This document shows positions 1-7,412 of a stretch of 12,843 nt of DNA, one piece after another (the first letter of the stretch is position 1; every line of letters starts with the position of its first letter). The stretch comes from Faecalibacterium sp. UBA1771. Lineage in GTDB: Bacteria > Bacillota > Clostridia > Oscillospirales > Ruminococcaceae. Where the stretch lies: contig DCGT01000025.1 in NCBI GenBank assembly GCA_002315315.1, positions 181 to 13,023 of the forward strand. Direction: 5' to 3'. The position numbers and the translations under genes were made by a program. The notes beneath the pieces are model-generated. The model was not told where the DNA came from. It saw only the letters and a list, made by a program, of their open reading frames with translations, and searched no databases.

Positions 1-2
1 CT

Positions 3-923
3 TTCACCTTCGGAATCTCCGGCAAGGGCAAGAGCGGTTGCTTGGGCTTGCGCGGCGGCTTGGGCGGCTTCGGCGGCTTCGGCGGGTCGAGACGTTCCGC
101 CAATCCCAATGCGCCGAGAAAAGGCTCAGATATACATGTAAGCATACCGCTTTCCTTTATGGAGGCGGCACACGGATGCAAAAAGAAAATCACCGTAGAC
201 CCGCTTGAATCCTGTCCCGACTGCGGCGGAAGCGGTGCTGCCGGCGGAAGCAGCCAGACTGTCTGCCCCGACTGCCGCGGTACCGGATATGTAACGGTGC
301 AGCAGTCTATGGGTATGTTCGGCACGGTGCAGAATACCCGTCCCTGCACACGCTGTGCGGGCAAGGGCAAGATTATCGACAAGCCCTGCACAACCTGTTC
401 CGGAAGAGGAACGGTCAGCAAGCGCAGAAGTCTTGAAATAGACATTCCCGCCGGCATTAACGACGATCAGTCCATTCAGCTTCGCGGCAGGGGCAACGCC
501 GGTGCAAACGGCGGTCCTGCGGGAGATTTGATAGCGGTTGTGACGGTGCGTCCCGACCCATTGTTTGAGCGCGACGGGTACGATGTTTATGTGAGCGTGC
601 CTATCGGCTATTCTCAGGCGGTGCTCGGAGATAAGGTGGTTGTTCCGACTATCGACGGCAAAATAGAGTTTACGGTGCCTGACGGAACACAGCCCGGTAC
701 AACCTTCCGTCTGAGAGATAAGGGTATAAAATATCTGAACGGCAAGGGTAGAGGCGACCAGTACGTAAAGGTCGAAATCGAGGTTCCGAAAAAGCTGAAC
801 CGCGACCAGAAGGCGGCGTTGACGGCTTTTGAATCGACACTCTCTGTCGATAAAAACTACGAGTCACGCAAGAGCTTTGCCGACCGCATAAAACGCGCCT
901 TCGGCAAAGAGGACAAGGAATAA
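3..923 (+). CDS. dnaJ: Chaperone DnaJ (Hsp40), 3' part; start lies outside window
   Basis: Co-chaperone that stimulates DnaK ATPase and hands over unfolded client proteins in the cytoplasm. The open frame runs in from the left edge (frame of base 3), so the J domain with its HPD motif is not visible. What is seen, in order: a Gly/Phe-rich linker (about bases 45-90), a zinc-binding region with four CxxCxGxG motifs starting near bases 213, 264, 345 and 387 (CPDCGGSG, CPDCRGTG, CTRCAGKG, CTTCSGRG), then the C-terminal substrate-binding beta domains ending in a basic tail. All four zinc motifs are intact, making this a class I DnaJ. The in-frame TTG near 42 is inside the G/F region and is not a start. 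A terminator begins six bases after the stop, so dnaJ is the last gene of its transcript, presumably a hrcA-grpE-dnaK-dnaJ unit to the left (inference). Confidence 0.96.
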   Translation, partial: FTFGISGKGKSGCLGLRGGLGGFGGFGGSRRSANPNAPRKGSDIHVSIPLSFMEAAHGCKKKITVDPLESCPDCGGSGAAGGSSQTVCPDCRGTGYVTVQQSMGMFGTVQNTRPCTRCAGKGKIIDKPCTTCSGRGTVSKRRSLEIDIPAGINDDQSIQLRGRGNAGANGGPAGDLIAVVTVRPDPLFERDGYDVYVSVPIGYSQAVLGDKVVVPTIDGKIEFTVPDGTQPGTTFRLRDKGIKYLNGKGRGDQYVKVEIEVPKKLNRDQKAALTAFESTLSVDKNYESRKSFADRIKRAFGKEDKE

Positions 924-928
924 TGATT

Positions 929-962
929 AAGGGCAAGCCTCACGGTCTGCCCTTTGATTTTT
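929..962 (+). terminator. Intrinsic terminator after dnaJ
   Basis: AAGGGCA (929-935) pairs with TGCCCTT (948-954). An inner GCC/GGT extension across one mismatch adds to the stem, and a T-rich run TTGATTTTT follows. It starts six bases after the dnaJ stop and separates dnaJ from prmA. Confidence 0.85.
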
Positions 963-1012
963 CTAAATCGTCAGAGCGGGGAATATCCGCTCAAAACAAT
1001 GTTCTATGCCTA

Positions 1013-1041
1013 TTGCCTATCGTCAAACAACAATATACAAT
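1013..1041 (+). promoter_or_regulatory. Likely sigma-A promoter of prmA
   Basis: TTGCCT (1013-1018), a 17-bp spacer and TACAAT (1036-1041) give a reasonable sigma-A type promoter. It lies downstream of the dnaJ terminator and about 35 bases before the prmA start. A second TATAAT at 1041-1046 overlaps but has no well-spaced -35 box, so the exact -10 is uncertain. Confidence 0.6.
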
Positions 1042-1076
1042 ATAATACAGAATATAAAGCCGAAAGGAATCTCAAT

Positions 1077-2015
1077 ATGGAGCTTCATGATATTGCGATA
1101 AGGGTTGCGACAGCCGACTGTGATCGTGCGGCTGCGGTCGCAACTATGGTGGACAGCGGCGGTCTGTATATCGAGGACTATTCCGATATGCTTGAGCAGC
1201 TGCCCGAAATCGCACATTTTGATTATATCGACGACAGCTTGCTCGGCAAGGATACCAACCATGCGCTGATACACGTCTATGTTCCGGTCAACGATAACCC
1301 GGCCGAAAAGAAAGCATATCTTGAACAGCTTCTCACTGCGGCAGACATAGAGTTCACCTCGTCGGTCAACACGGTTGCCGATGACGATTGGGCGGAGAAT
1401 TGGAAAAAGTTTTACAAGCCCTTTAAAATAGGAAAACGTCTCGTTGTTCGTCCGTCTTGGGAGGAATATACTACTGTCGACGGCGAAACGGTGCTGACGC
1501 TTGATCCCGGTATGGCGTTCGGAACGGGAGAACACGAAACGACCCGTTTGTGTCTTGAACAGCTTGAACGCCTTACCCGCGACGGAGACACGGTATTGGA
1601 CGTAGGATGCGGAAGCGGCATTTTGGGAATAGGCGCGCTCCTGCTCGGAGCAAAATCGGTCACGGCGGTTGACATTGACCTCAATTCTGTGGCAACGGCA
1701 AAGGAGAATGCTTCCATAAACGGCGTGGGTGATCGCTTTATTGCTGTAACCGGCAATGCAACGGAAAAGGCTTTTGCCGATACTCTGCCGAAGGATGTCG
1801 ATATTATTGCGGCAAACATAGTCGCCGATGTTATCATTCCGCTGTCCGACTTTTTCTTCGGCGCATTGAGAGACGGCGGATATCTCATTACCGGCGGAGT
1901 TATTGATATACGCGAGGATGAGGTTCGCACGGCTCTCGAGAAAGCGGGTTTTGTAATAGAACAGCGCACCGAGCTGAAGGGCTGGGTAACCTATGCCGCG
2001 GTAAAAAGCAAATAA
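1077..2015 (+). CDS. prmA: Ribosomal protein L11 methyltransferase
   Basis: SAM-dependent enzyme that trimethylates lysines and the N-terminus of ribosomal protein L11. The 312-residue product has the usual PrmA length. A divergent N-terminal substrate-recognition region is followed by the PrmA signature DPGMAFGTGEHETT (residues 143-156), the SAM-binding motif DVGCGSG (175-181) with the acidic loop AVDID, and AANIVADV (245-252), which occupies the place of the catalytic-loop motif of the family. The ATG at 1077 was chosen because an AAAGGAA ribosome site ends 7-9 bases upstream and the N-terminus aligns with family style. The longer in-frame opening from 954 would begin inside the dnaJ terminator and upstream of the promoter. 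dnaJ-prmA adjacency is a known Firmicute gene order. No clear terminator follows, so read-through into the two-component genes is possible. Confidence 0.95.
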   Translation: MELHDIAIRVATADCDRAAAVATMVDSGGLYIEDYSDMLEQLPEIAHFDYIDDSLLGKDTNHALIHVYVPVNDNPAEKKAYLEQLLTAADIEFTSSVNTVADDDWAENWKKFYKPFKIGKRLVVRPSWEEYTTVDGETVLTLDPGMAFGTGEHETTRLCLEQLERLTRDGDTVLDVGCGSGILGIGALLLGAKSVTAVDIDLNSVATAKENASINGVGDRFIAVTGNATEKAFADTLPKDVDIIAANIVADVIIPLSDFFFGALRDGGYLITGGVIDIREDEVRTALEKAGFVIEQRTELKGWVTYAAVKSK

Positions 2016-2152
2016 AAAGGATATTTCCGAAAAAATTTTGCATATTCATATTTTGTTAAATAATTTATGGTATTTTCGGTATAAAGAGCATAATTTTTTA
2101 TCGTCTGTAAAAGACAGCACATCGAAACAATAAAGAAACGGAGCCATTGACA

Positions 2153-2833
2153 ATGAAAAACAACAAGATTCTTGTCGTCGATGACGAAAAAAACATCTGT
2201 GAGCTTCTGCGCCTTTATCTCGAAAAAGACGGCTATGAGGTTATTATGGCGCACAACGGACTTGATGCGGTTGAATTGCAGAAAAAGGAAAATCCCGCAC
2301 TTGTTCTTCTTGACATTCTTATGCCCAAGCTTGACGGCTGGGAGGTTTGTCGCCGTATCCGTGCGCGCAGTAAGGTGCCTGTCATTATGCTCACGGCAAA
2401 GGGTGAGACCTTTGACAAGATTATGGGTCTTGACCTCGGAGCAGATGACTATATTGTCAAGCCGTTTGATGCCAAAGAGGTCGTCGCCCGCGTGCGTGCC
2501 GTTCTTCGCCGCACTGAGAGCGAGGAGGACTCTAACGAGCTGAATTTCGATAAGCTTACGATAAATATTTCCAAGTACGAGCTGACGGTTGACGGTGTAA
2601 ATGTCGACACGCCGCCGCGCGAGCTGGAGCTGCTGTTCCATCTTGCGAGCAATCCCAACCGTGTTTTTACCCGTGACCAGCTTCTTGACGAGGTCTGGGG
2701 CTTTGAATACTACGGAGATTCAAGAACCGTTGATGTGCATATTAAGCGTCTGCGCGAGAAGCTTGAGGACGTTTCCGATCGGTGGTCGCTCAAAACCGTC
2801 TGGGGTGTGGGATATAAATTCGAGGTAAAGTAA
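2153..2833 (+). CDS. OmpR/PhoB-family response regulator
   Basis: DNA-binding half of a two-component system, 226 residues. The N-terminal receiver domain (about 1-120) has the acidic pair D10-D11, phosphoacceptor D54 (LLDILMP), switch T81 and K103 in the VKPF motif, so it should be phosphorylatable. The C-terminal winged helix (about 129-226) shows the OmpR-type pattern PRELELLFHLASNP...TRDQLLDEVWG...TVDVHIKRLREKL, ending in GVGYKF. The start at 2153 is supported by GGAG at 2140-2143, nine bases upstream; the alternative TTG at 2147 would sit only three bases from that site. The kinase gene follows after 3 bp, so the two are co-transcribed. The 137-bp upstream gap is very AT-rich (TATAAA at 2080, CATAAT at 2089) but I could not define a convincing -35/-10 pair. 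The regulon cannot be told from sequence. Confidence 0.93.
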   Translation: MKNNKILVVDDEKNICELLRLYLEKDGYEVIMAHNGLDAVELQKKENPALVLLDILMPKLDGWEVCRRIRARSKVPVIMLTAKGETFDKIMGLDLGADDYIVKPFDAKEVVARVRAVLRRTESEEDSNELNFDKLTINISKYELTVDGVNVDTPPRELELLFHLASNPNRVFTRDQLLDEVWGFEYYGDSRTVDVHIKRLREKLEDVSDRWSLKTVWGVGYKFEVK

Positions 2834-2836
2834 GTA

Positions 2837-4354
2837 ATGAAGCATGGCAGTATATTTAAAAGATATATAAAAATATACAGCGCGATGCTGTTGTCGTGTA
2901 CCGCAATTCTCGGCATTATTATGATGCTGTTTACGGTGAAGTATGTACGGCAGGATAAGATGGAAATACTCTCCGTGGCTTCGGACAGGGCGATTGAAGC
3001 GACTATCGGCGGTTTTGACGCCGACAGCGGTGAGTATATTCTACAGACCGATGTGGAAAAAAGCTATGAGATGATTTCCGAAACGACCGACGTTACCGTG
3101 TTTTTCGTTAATACCGACGGCAATGTGGTGATTTGCTCGGAAAAAGGTGGCTGTGTTCATTCTTCCGATACCGTTCCCCAAAAAATCCGCTCCGAAATTG
3201 ATGAAAACGGACAGATTATCGAATTCGGTTCTATGAACGGATTTTACGATAACGGCGGCCATTATACCTGCGGCACAGTCGTAAAAGACGGTGAAAGCAT
3301 CGTCGGATATGTGCTTGCGGAGCTGACATTAACGCAGATTATCGGATTATTTTTGCGCTCGGTAAGAACGTTCCTTATTGCCGTGCTTATAATGCTGACC
3401 GTGTCGTCGTTTATTATTTACAGAATGACAAAGAAGCTCAGCGACCCGATTGAGGAGATGAGCAAAACGGCGGAGAGCTTTTCACAGGGCAATTTCGGTA
3501 ACCGCGTTTCTTTGCCGAACAGAGATGACGAGATAGGCAGACTTGCCGATAATTTTAACCGTATGGCAGATTCTCTTGAATCACTCGAAAGCACGAGAAG
3601 GAGCTTTGTCGCCAACGTTTCGCATGAGCTGCGCACGCCTATGACCACCATAGGCGGATATATCGACGGTATTCGCGACGGTACTATACCGCTCGATGAG
3701 CAGGGAAAATATCTTGAAATCGTTTCAAACGAGATTAAGAGATTGTCCCGCCTTACGACATCTTTGCTCGGTATCGCCAGAATGGAAGCGGGAGAGCAGG
3801 AGGTCAAGTTAGAAAACCAAAACGTATGGGATATCATTATCAACGTTATGCTCAGTGCCGAGCGCCGTATCAGCGGTAAAAACATCGAGGTTTCCGATAT
3901 GGACCCCGAGCCGTGCTTTGCGCTGTGCGACGGTGATATGCTCCATCAGGTAATTTACAATCTTATCGACAATGCCATTAAATTTACGCCCGAGTACGGT
4001 ACACTGACCGTAAGGGTGTATGAGGTTGCGGGACGGGTAAATATATCAATCCGCAACAGCGGTGAAGGCGTCGATGCAGAGGAGCTTAACCGTATTTTCG
4101 ACCGATTCTATAAAACCGATAAATCAAGAAGCGCCGACCGTGTCGGCGTGGGGCTCGGACTGTATATAGTAAAGACGCTGACGGGCAGAATGAACGGTAC
4201 TATTACCGCCGACAGCGTAAAGGGCGAGTATACACAGTTCACGCTGTCGCTGCAAAAGAGCACGGATAAAAAGGACAGCGAGAAGAGCCGCAACGCAAGC
4301 TGGCGCGACAAGCTGACAAGAGGCTTCCGAAAGGACGGCAGACCCGGAAAATAA
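2837..4354 (+). CDS. Membrane sensor histidine kinase, partner of the upstream regulator
   Basis: Signal-sensing kinase of 505 residues. Domains: TM1 (about 15-35); an extracytoplasmic domain of about 130 residues (36-168) with a PAS/Cache-like run of strands (VTVFFVNTDGNVVIC) and three cysteines (C100, C106, C145); TM2 (about 170-195); HAMP (about 196-248); HisKA with phosphoacceptor H263 in VSHELRTPMT; and a HATPase domain with an N box (HQVIYNLIDNAIKF, 370-383), the G1-like motif NSGEGV (407-412), the F box FDRFYKTDKSRS and the G2 box GVGLGLYIVK. In G1 the usual Asp is Asn, a variant also found in active clostridial kinases. The last 30 residues are basic and hydrophilic and belong to no domain I recognise. 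The start lies 3 bp after the regulator stop, with GAGG 11 bases upstream. The ligand is unknown. Confidence 0.93.
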   Translation: MKHGSIFKRYIKIYSAMLLSCTAILGIIMMLFTVKYVRQDKMEILSVASDRAIEATIGGFDADSGEYILQTDVEKSYEMISETTDVTVFFVNTDGNVVICSEKGGCVHSSDTVPQKIRSEIDENGQIIEFGSMNGFYDNGGHYTCGTVVKDGESIVGYVLAELTLTQIIGLFLRSVRTFLIAVLIMLTVSSFIIYRMTKKLSDPIEEMSKTAESFSQGNFGNRVSLPNRDDEIGRLADNFNRMADSLESLESTRRSFVANVSHELRTPMTTIGGYIDGIRDGTIPLDEQGKYLEIVSNEIKRLSRLTTSLLGIARMEAGEQEVKLENQNVWDIIINVMLSAERRISGKNIEVSDMDPEPCFALCDGDMLHQVIYNLIDNAIKFTPEYGTLTVRVYEVAGRVNISIRNSGEGVDAEELNRIFDRFYKTDKSRSADRVGVGLGLYIVKTLTGRMNGTITADSVKGEYTQFTLSLQKSTDKKDSEKSRNASWRDKLTRGFRKDGRPGK

Positions 4355-4377
4355 GACAGTCGGTTCCGACACAATAT

Positions 4378-4413
4378 AAAAAACGGGGTTGAGCGATGCT
4401 CACTCCGTTTTTT
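4378..4413 (+). terminator. Terminator after the two-component operon
   Basis: AAAAACGG pairs with CCGTTTTT at the base, with an inner stem TGAGC/GCTCA around a GAT loop. A-rich and T-rich flanks make it potentially bidirectional. It lies about 25 bases after the kinase stop. Confidence 0.88.
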
Positions 4414-4426
4414 CAATATGCAGAGA

Positions 4427-4441
4427 TGTCTGCCGCAGACA
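4427..4441. repeat. Perfect 15-bp inverted repeat upstream of the hemW promoter
   Basis: TGTCTGC-C-GCAGACA is a perfect two-fold symmetric site, 19 bp upstream of the hemW -35 box. The central spacing is too short for a stable full-length RNA hairpin, and the site lies outside the predicted transcript, so a protein-binding site is the better reading. No binding protein can be named. Confidence 0.5.
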
Positions 4442-4460
4442 CGAGCGGGGCATATCGAAA

Positions 4461-4489
4461 TTGACATACCGTTTTCACGACAATATAAT
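4461..4489 (+). promoter_or_regulatory. Perfect consensus sigma-A promoter of hemW
   Basis: TTGACA (4461-4466), 17-bp spacer, TATAAT (4484-4489). Both hexamers match consensus fully at ideal spacing. The predicted start of transcription, near 4496, gives a leader of about 22 bases before the GTG start. Confidence 0.88.
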
Positions 4490-4517
4490 TTTGTTATAAC
4501 GATTTCAGGAGGATGCC

Positions 4518-5618
4518 GTGTCTGTCGGTCTTTACATACATATTCCGTTTTGCCTGCGCAAATGTCCGTACTGTGATTTTTATTCGCTCACCGATTTTTC
4601 ACTCCGCGAGCGGTATATTTCCGCCTGCGTGAATGAAATCTCGTTGCTGTCGGGTACAGTCGACAGTATCTATTTGGGCGGCGGCACACCGTCGCTTCTG
4701 ACTGCCGACGAGGTTGAACGCCTGCTTGCGGCGGCAGACAGGTATCTGACGGTAACCTCCGACTGTGAAATTACGCTCGAATGCAATCCCGCTACCGCAG
4801 ACCTTGTCCGTATGCGTGAATTTCGCAATGCGGGCATAAACCGCCTTTCGGTCGGTGTTCAGCGTCTTGACGATTCTATGCTTCGTAGCCTCGGACGACT
4901 GCACGATACCGCTCAGGCACTTGCCGCACTCCGTGATGCGGTAGTAGCTTTCGACAATGTATCCGCCGACCTTATGCTCGGTCTGCCCTACGACACGCTC
5001 GAATCGGCTAACAAGTCGATAAAGCAGTTGTCCGAGGCGGGTGTAAACCATATTTCGGCATATCTTTTAAAGCTTATGGAGGGTACCCCGTTCGGTGAAC
5101 ACACGCCCGATGGTATCCCCGACGACGACTGTCAGGCGGATATATACAAATCCGCCGTGTCCTGTTTTTCAATGTACGGCTTTTCGAGATATGAAATTTC
5201 GAATTTTGCGCAAAAAGGCTATGAGAGTCGGCACAATATGCGGTACTGGGACTGCGGTGAATGGTACGGAGTCGGTGCGGCGGCACATTCGTCGCAGGGC
5301 GGCAGACGTTACTCACATCCGCGCGACATAAAAAAGTATATTGAATGCTTTTCATCTGCGAATGTCGACCGCATTGCCGTGTCCGAGCTTGAAGGTGTTG
5401 TTGATGCCGAGGAATACATTATGCTCAGACTCCGCACCGACGCGGGACTGTCACCGGCAGAGCTGAAAAAACGGTTTGGCTTTGTGCTTTCGGACGGTCA
5501 GCGCAAATTCCTTGCAAGCTGTCAGACGGCGGGTCTTTGTACCTGCGACGAAAAAACGGTTCGGCTGACGACGGACGGTATGCTCGTATCCAATCAGTTC
5601 ATTGAGCGTCTGCTCTGA
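4518..5618 (+). CDS. hemW: HemW-type radical SAM protein (heme chaperone; HemN-like)
   Basis: Radical SAM protein of 366 residues. HemW family members bind a 4Fe-4S cluster and heme and are thought to deliver heme to respiratory enzymes; many are mis-annotated as oxygen-independent coproporphyrinogen oxidase. Seen here: the cluster motif CLRKCPYCDF (C12, C16, C19). The position after the last Cys-Asp pair is Phe21, where true HemN has a fourth Cys, which favours HemW. GGGTP (54-58), SVGVQ (111-115) and the C-terminal-domain motif HNMRYW (239-244) are family hallmarks, and the length is usual. The GTG at 4518 was chosen because AGGAGG (4507-4512) lies five bases upstream; the ATG at 4513 is in another frame. 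A short GAGC/GCTC hairpin at the 3' end is too weak to call a terminator, so some read-through into the peptidase gene is possible. Confidence 0.92.
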   Translation: MSVGLYIHIPFCLRKCPYCDFYSLTDFSLRERYISACVNEISLLSGTVDSIYLGGGTPSLLTADEVERLLAAADRYLTVTSDCEITLECNPATADLVRMREFRNAGINRLSVGVQRLDDSMLRSLGRLHDTAQALAALRDAVVAFDNVSADLMLGLPYDTLESANKSIKQLSEAGVNHISAYLLKLMEGTPFGEHTPDGIPDDDCQADIYKSAVSCFSMYGFSRYEISNFAQKGYESRHNMRYWDCGEWYGVGAAAHSSQGGRRYSHPRDIKKYIECFSSANVDRIAVSELEGVVDAEEYIMLRLRTDAGLSPAELKKRFGFVLSDGQRKFLASCQTAGLCTCDEKTVRLTTDGMLVSNQFIERLL

Positions 5619-5624
5619 TTTTTA

Positions 5625-5653
5625 TTTACCTTACAATTAATATATGATAAAAT
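5625..5653 (+). promoter_or_regulatory. Likely extended -10 promoter of the M32 peptidase gene
   Basis: TTTACC (5625-5630), 17-bp spacer, TAAAAT (5648-5653) preceded by TGA, which makes an extended -10 (TGnTAAAAT). It starts seven bases after the hemW stop. Confidence 0.65.
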
Positions 5654-5707
5654 GATTTTGAAAAAAAGAATCCGCTAAATGACGAAGTAATAATTTTGGA
5701 GGATAAT

Positions 5708-7210
5708 ATGGATATCAACACCGCAAGACAGACGCTCGACGATATCGAGCGCAAGCTTTACGCCTATAAGCACGCAATGGCAATAATCTCAAACGACGCC
5801 GAAACCGCCGCTCCCGCCGAAAGTCAGCAGGGCAGAGGTGTGGCACTCGGTATACTGTCGGGCGAAGCATACAAGCTGACCACCTCTGCCGAGCTTGCCG
5901 CCGCCGCCGAATATGTATTGTCTCATAAAGACGAAGCCGATGCCGAGCTTTTGCGCCGTGCAGAAATCATAAAGAGAGACGCACGTGAGACCGCTTGTAT
6001 ACCCATCGACGAATACACGGCTTTTACCGAGCTTACCAACGAGAGCTATTATGTTTGGTACAACGCCAAGCTGAACAACGATTTTGCCTCATACGCTCCC
6101 TATCTCGAAAAGCTTGTCGAGACAATGAAGCGCTTTTCCAAGTACATTGACCCCGAAAAGGATACCTATGACTATCTGCTCGATTCATTTGAGGAGGGCA
6201 CAAGCCGTGAGTATTACGACAAGTTTTTTGACGATGTAAAAGCGGTCCTCGTTCCGCTTATCGCCAAAATAAACGACAAAAAGCAGCCCGATTCGGATTG
6301 GCTGCAAAACGGAAGCTACCCCGTCGAGGGACAGCGCAGGCTTACAGAGCTGATGTTTGACGCTTTTTGTCTTGACCGCAATCACTGTACCTGCGCCGAA
6401 ACCGAGCATCCGTACACCAACGGTACCGATTCGCAGAATGTGAGAATAACGACTCATTACCATACAGAGGACCCCACCTCGTCGCTGTTCAGCGTTATAC
6501 ACGAGGGCGGTCACGCCAACTATGAGCTGCACATTAATCCCGAATACGATTACAACTGTCTCGGTGGCGGTGTATCAATGGCGGTGCATGAGAGCCAGAG
6601 CCGCTTCTATGAGAATTATGTCGGGCGTTCCCGCGAGTTTGTAGAGTGGCTGTGGCCGCGATTCGCCGAGATATTCCCCGAGCAGACCGCAGGTCATACC
6701 GCCGAGGAATTCTATCGCATTGTCAACGCCGCCCGTCCGTCGCTTATCAGAACGGAAGCCGATGAGCTGACCTATTCTATGCATATCGTAATTCGATACG
6801 AGATTGAAAAAAAGCTGTTTGCCGGTGAAATCGCCGTTGCCGATCTGCCCGCCGAATGGAACAGACTTTACAAGGAATATCTCGGAGTCGACGTTCCCGA
6901 CGATACCCGGGGAATCCTGCAGGATGTTCATTGGAGCGGGGCACAGTTCGGATATTTCCCGACCTATTCGCTCGGCACCGCATATTCCGCTCAGATTCTC
7001 GAAACGCTCAAAAAGGAGCTTGATTTCAAGACTCTGGTTGCCGCCGATAATATGCATCCGATTATCGACTGGCTCAGTGAGCGCATCTACCGCTTCGGAT
7101 GCCTGAATAAGCCCGCCACATACGTTCCCGCCATAACCGGCGAGCCGTTCTCCGCCAAGTATTACACCGACTATCTCACCGAGAAATACACCGAGCTTTA
7201 CAATTTGTAA
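5708..7210 (+). CDS. M32-family metallocarboxypeptidase (Taq carboxypeptidase type)
   Basis: Cytoplasmic zinc carboxypeptidase that removes C-terminal residues from peptides; 500 residues, the usual length of the family, with no signal peptide. Almost entirely helical with the M32 signatures: NVRITTHY (244-251), the zinc motif HEGGH (265-269), HESQSRF (294-300) whose Glu295 is the likely third metal ligand, IRTEADE (347-353), and LQDVHWSGAQFGYFPTYSLG (404-423). All catalytic elements are present, so it should be active. The start at ATG 5708 follows GGAGG (5698-5702) by five bases; the upstream TTG at 5696 overlaps the ribosome site and is rejected. It has its own promoter and a strong terminator, so it can be a single-gene unit. 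Role inferred: peptide turnover; substrate preference cannot be read from sequence. Confidence 0.95.
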   Translation: MDINTARQTLDDIERKLYAYKHAMAIISNDAETAAPAESQQGRGVALGILSGEAYKLTTSAELAAAAEYVLSHKDEADAELLRRAEIIKRDARETACIPIDEYTAFTELTNESYYVWYNAKLNNDFASYAPYLEKLVETMKRFSKYIDPEKDTYDYLLDSFEEGTSREYYDKFFDDVKAVLVPLIAKINDKKQPDSDWLQNGSYPVEGQRRLTELMFDAFCLDRNHCTCAETEHPYTNGTDSQNVRITTHYHTEDPTSSLFSVIHEGGHANYELHINPEYDYNCLGGGVSMAVHESQSRFYENYVGRSREFVEWLWPRFAEIFPEQTAGHTAEEFYRIVNAARPSLIRTEADELTYSMHIVIRYEIEKKLFAGEIAVADLPAEWNRLYKEYLGVDVPDDTRGILQDVHWSGAQFGYFPTYSLGTAYSAQILETLKKELDFKTLVAADNMHPIIDWLSERIYRFGCLNKPATYVPAITGEPFSAKYYTDYLTEKYTELYNL

Positions 7211-7224
7211 TTATTCACATTGCG

Positions 7225-7258
7225 AAAACGGAACTGCTCAAAAAGCGGCTCCGTTTTT
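7225..7258 (+). terminator. Terminator after the M32 peptidase gene
   Basis: AAAACGGA (7225-7232) pairs with TCCGTTTT (7250-7257). An inner CTGCT/AGCGG stem encloses a CAAAA loop, and a T run follows. It starts 14 bases after the stop codon. Confidence 0.9.
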
Positions 7259-7380
7259 GATTAACGAGGATAAGGCCTATATATCCGCCGATTAACCGTC
7301 ATTTTAAAATGTAATTACTTATTTACCGTTGTCGGTTTCAATAAAAGCCGTCGGAGATACAATTAATTACGGTAAATATC
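7259..7380. other. AT-rich spacer without a gene, upstream of the rpsO promoter
   Basis: Part of the 314-bp gap between the peptidase gene and rpsO. No open frame with a ribosome site is present; the only ATG near 7309 is followed at once by TAA. It contains perfect short palindromes (ATTTTAAAAT at 7301-7310, GTAATTAC at 7311-7318) and the larger inverted repeat at 7320-7378, listed separately. Confidence 0.7.
7320..7378. repeat. 10-bp inverted repeat next to the rpsO -35 box
   Basis: TATTTACCGT (7320-7329) and ACGGTAAATA (7369-7378) are exact reverse complements. Inside, CGGTTT (7333-7338) can pair with AAAGCCG (about 7344-7350) with one bulged base. The right arm ends two bases before the -35 hexamer at 7381, so a bound protein there could affect transcription. 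Function unknown. Confidence 0.6.
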
Positions 7381-7409
7381 TTGCAAAACAGCGCTTGGTT
7401 TGTTATAAT
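7381..7409 (+). promoter_or_regulatory. Sigma-A promoter of rpsO
   Basis: TTGCAA (7381-7386), 17-bp spacer, TATAAT (7404-7409). The -10 is perfect and the -35 matches four of six. The predicted start near 7415-7417 gives a leader of about 110 bases before rpsO. Confidence 0.8.
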
Positions 7410-7412
7410 ATT

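Noticed and set aside
954..1076. 41-codon N-terminal extension of prmA
   Set aside because: It would start inside the dnaJ terminator and upstream of the prmA promoter, and has no ribosome site; ATG 1077 has one.
2016..2152. Promoter of the two-component operon
   Set aside because: The gap is AT-rich and surely holds one or relies on read-through, but no -35/-10 pair with proper spacing stood out.
4418..4579. Short open frame upstream of and overlapping hemW
   Set aside because: No ribosome site, it crosses the hemW promoter and start, and its sequence resembles no protein.
5600..5623. GAGC-GTCT-GCTC hairpin plus T run at the hemW 3' end as a terminator
   Set aside because: The stem is only four good pairs and lies within the coding end; too weak to call.
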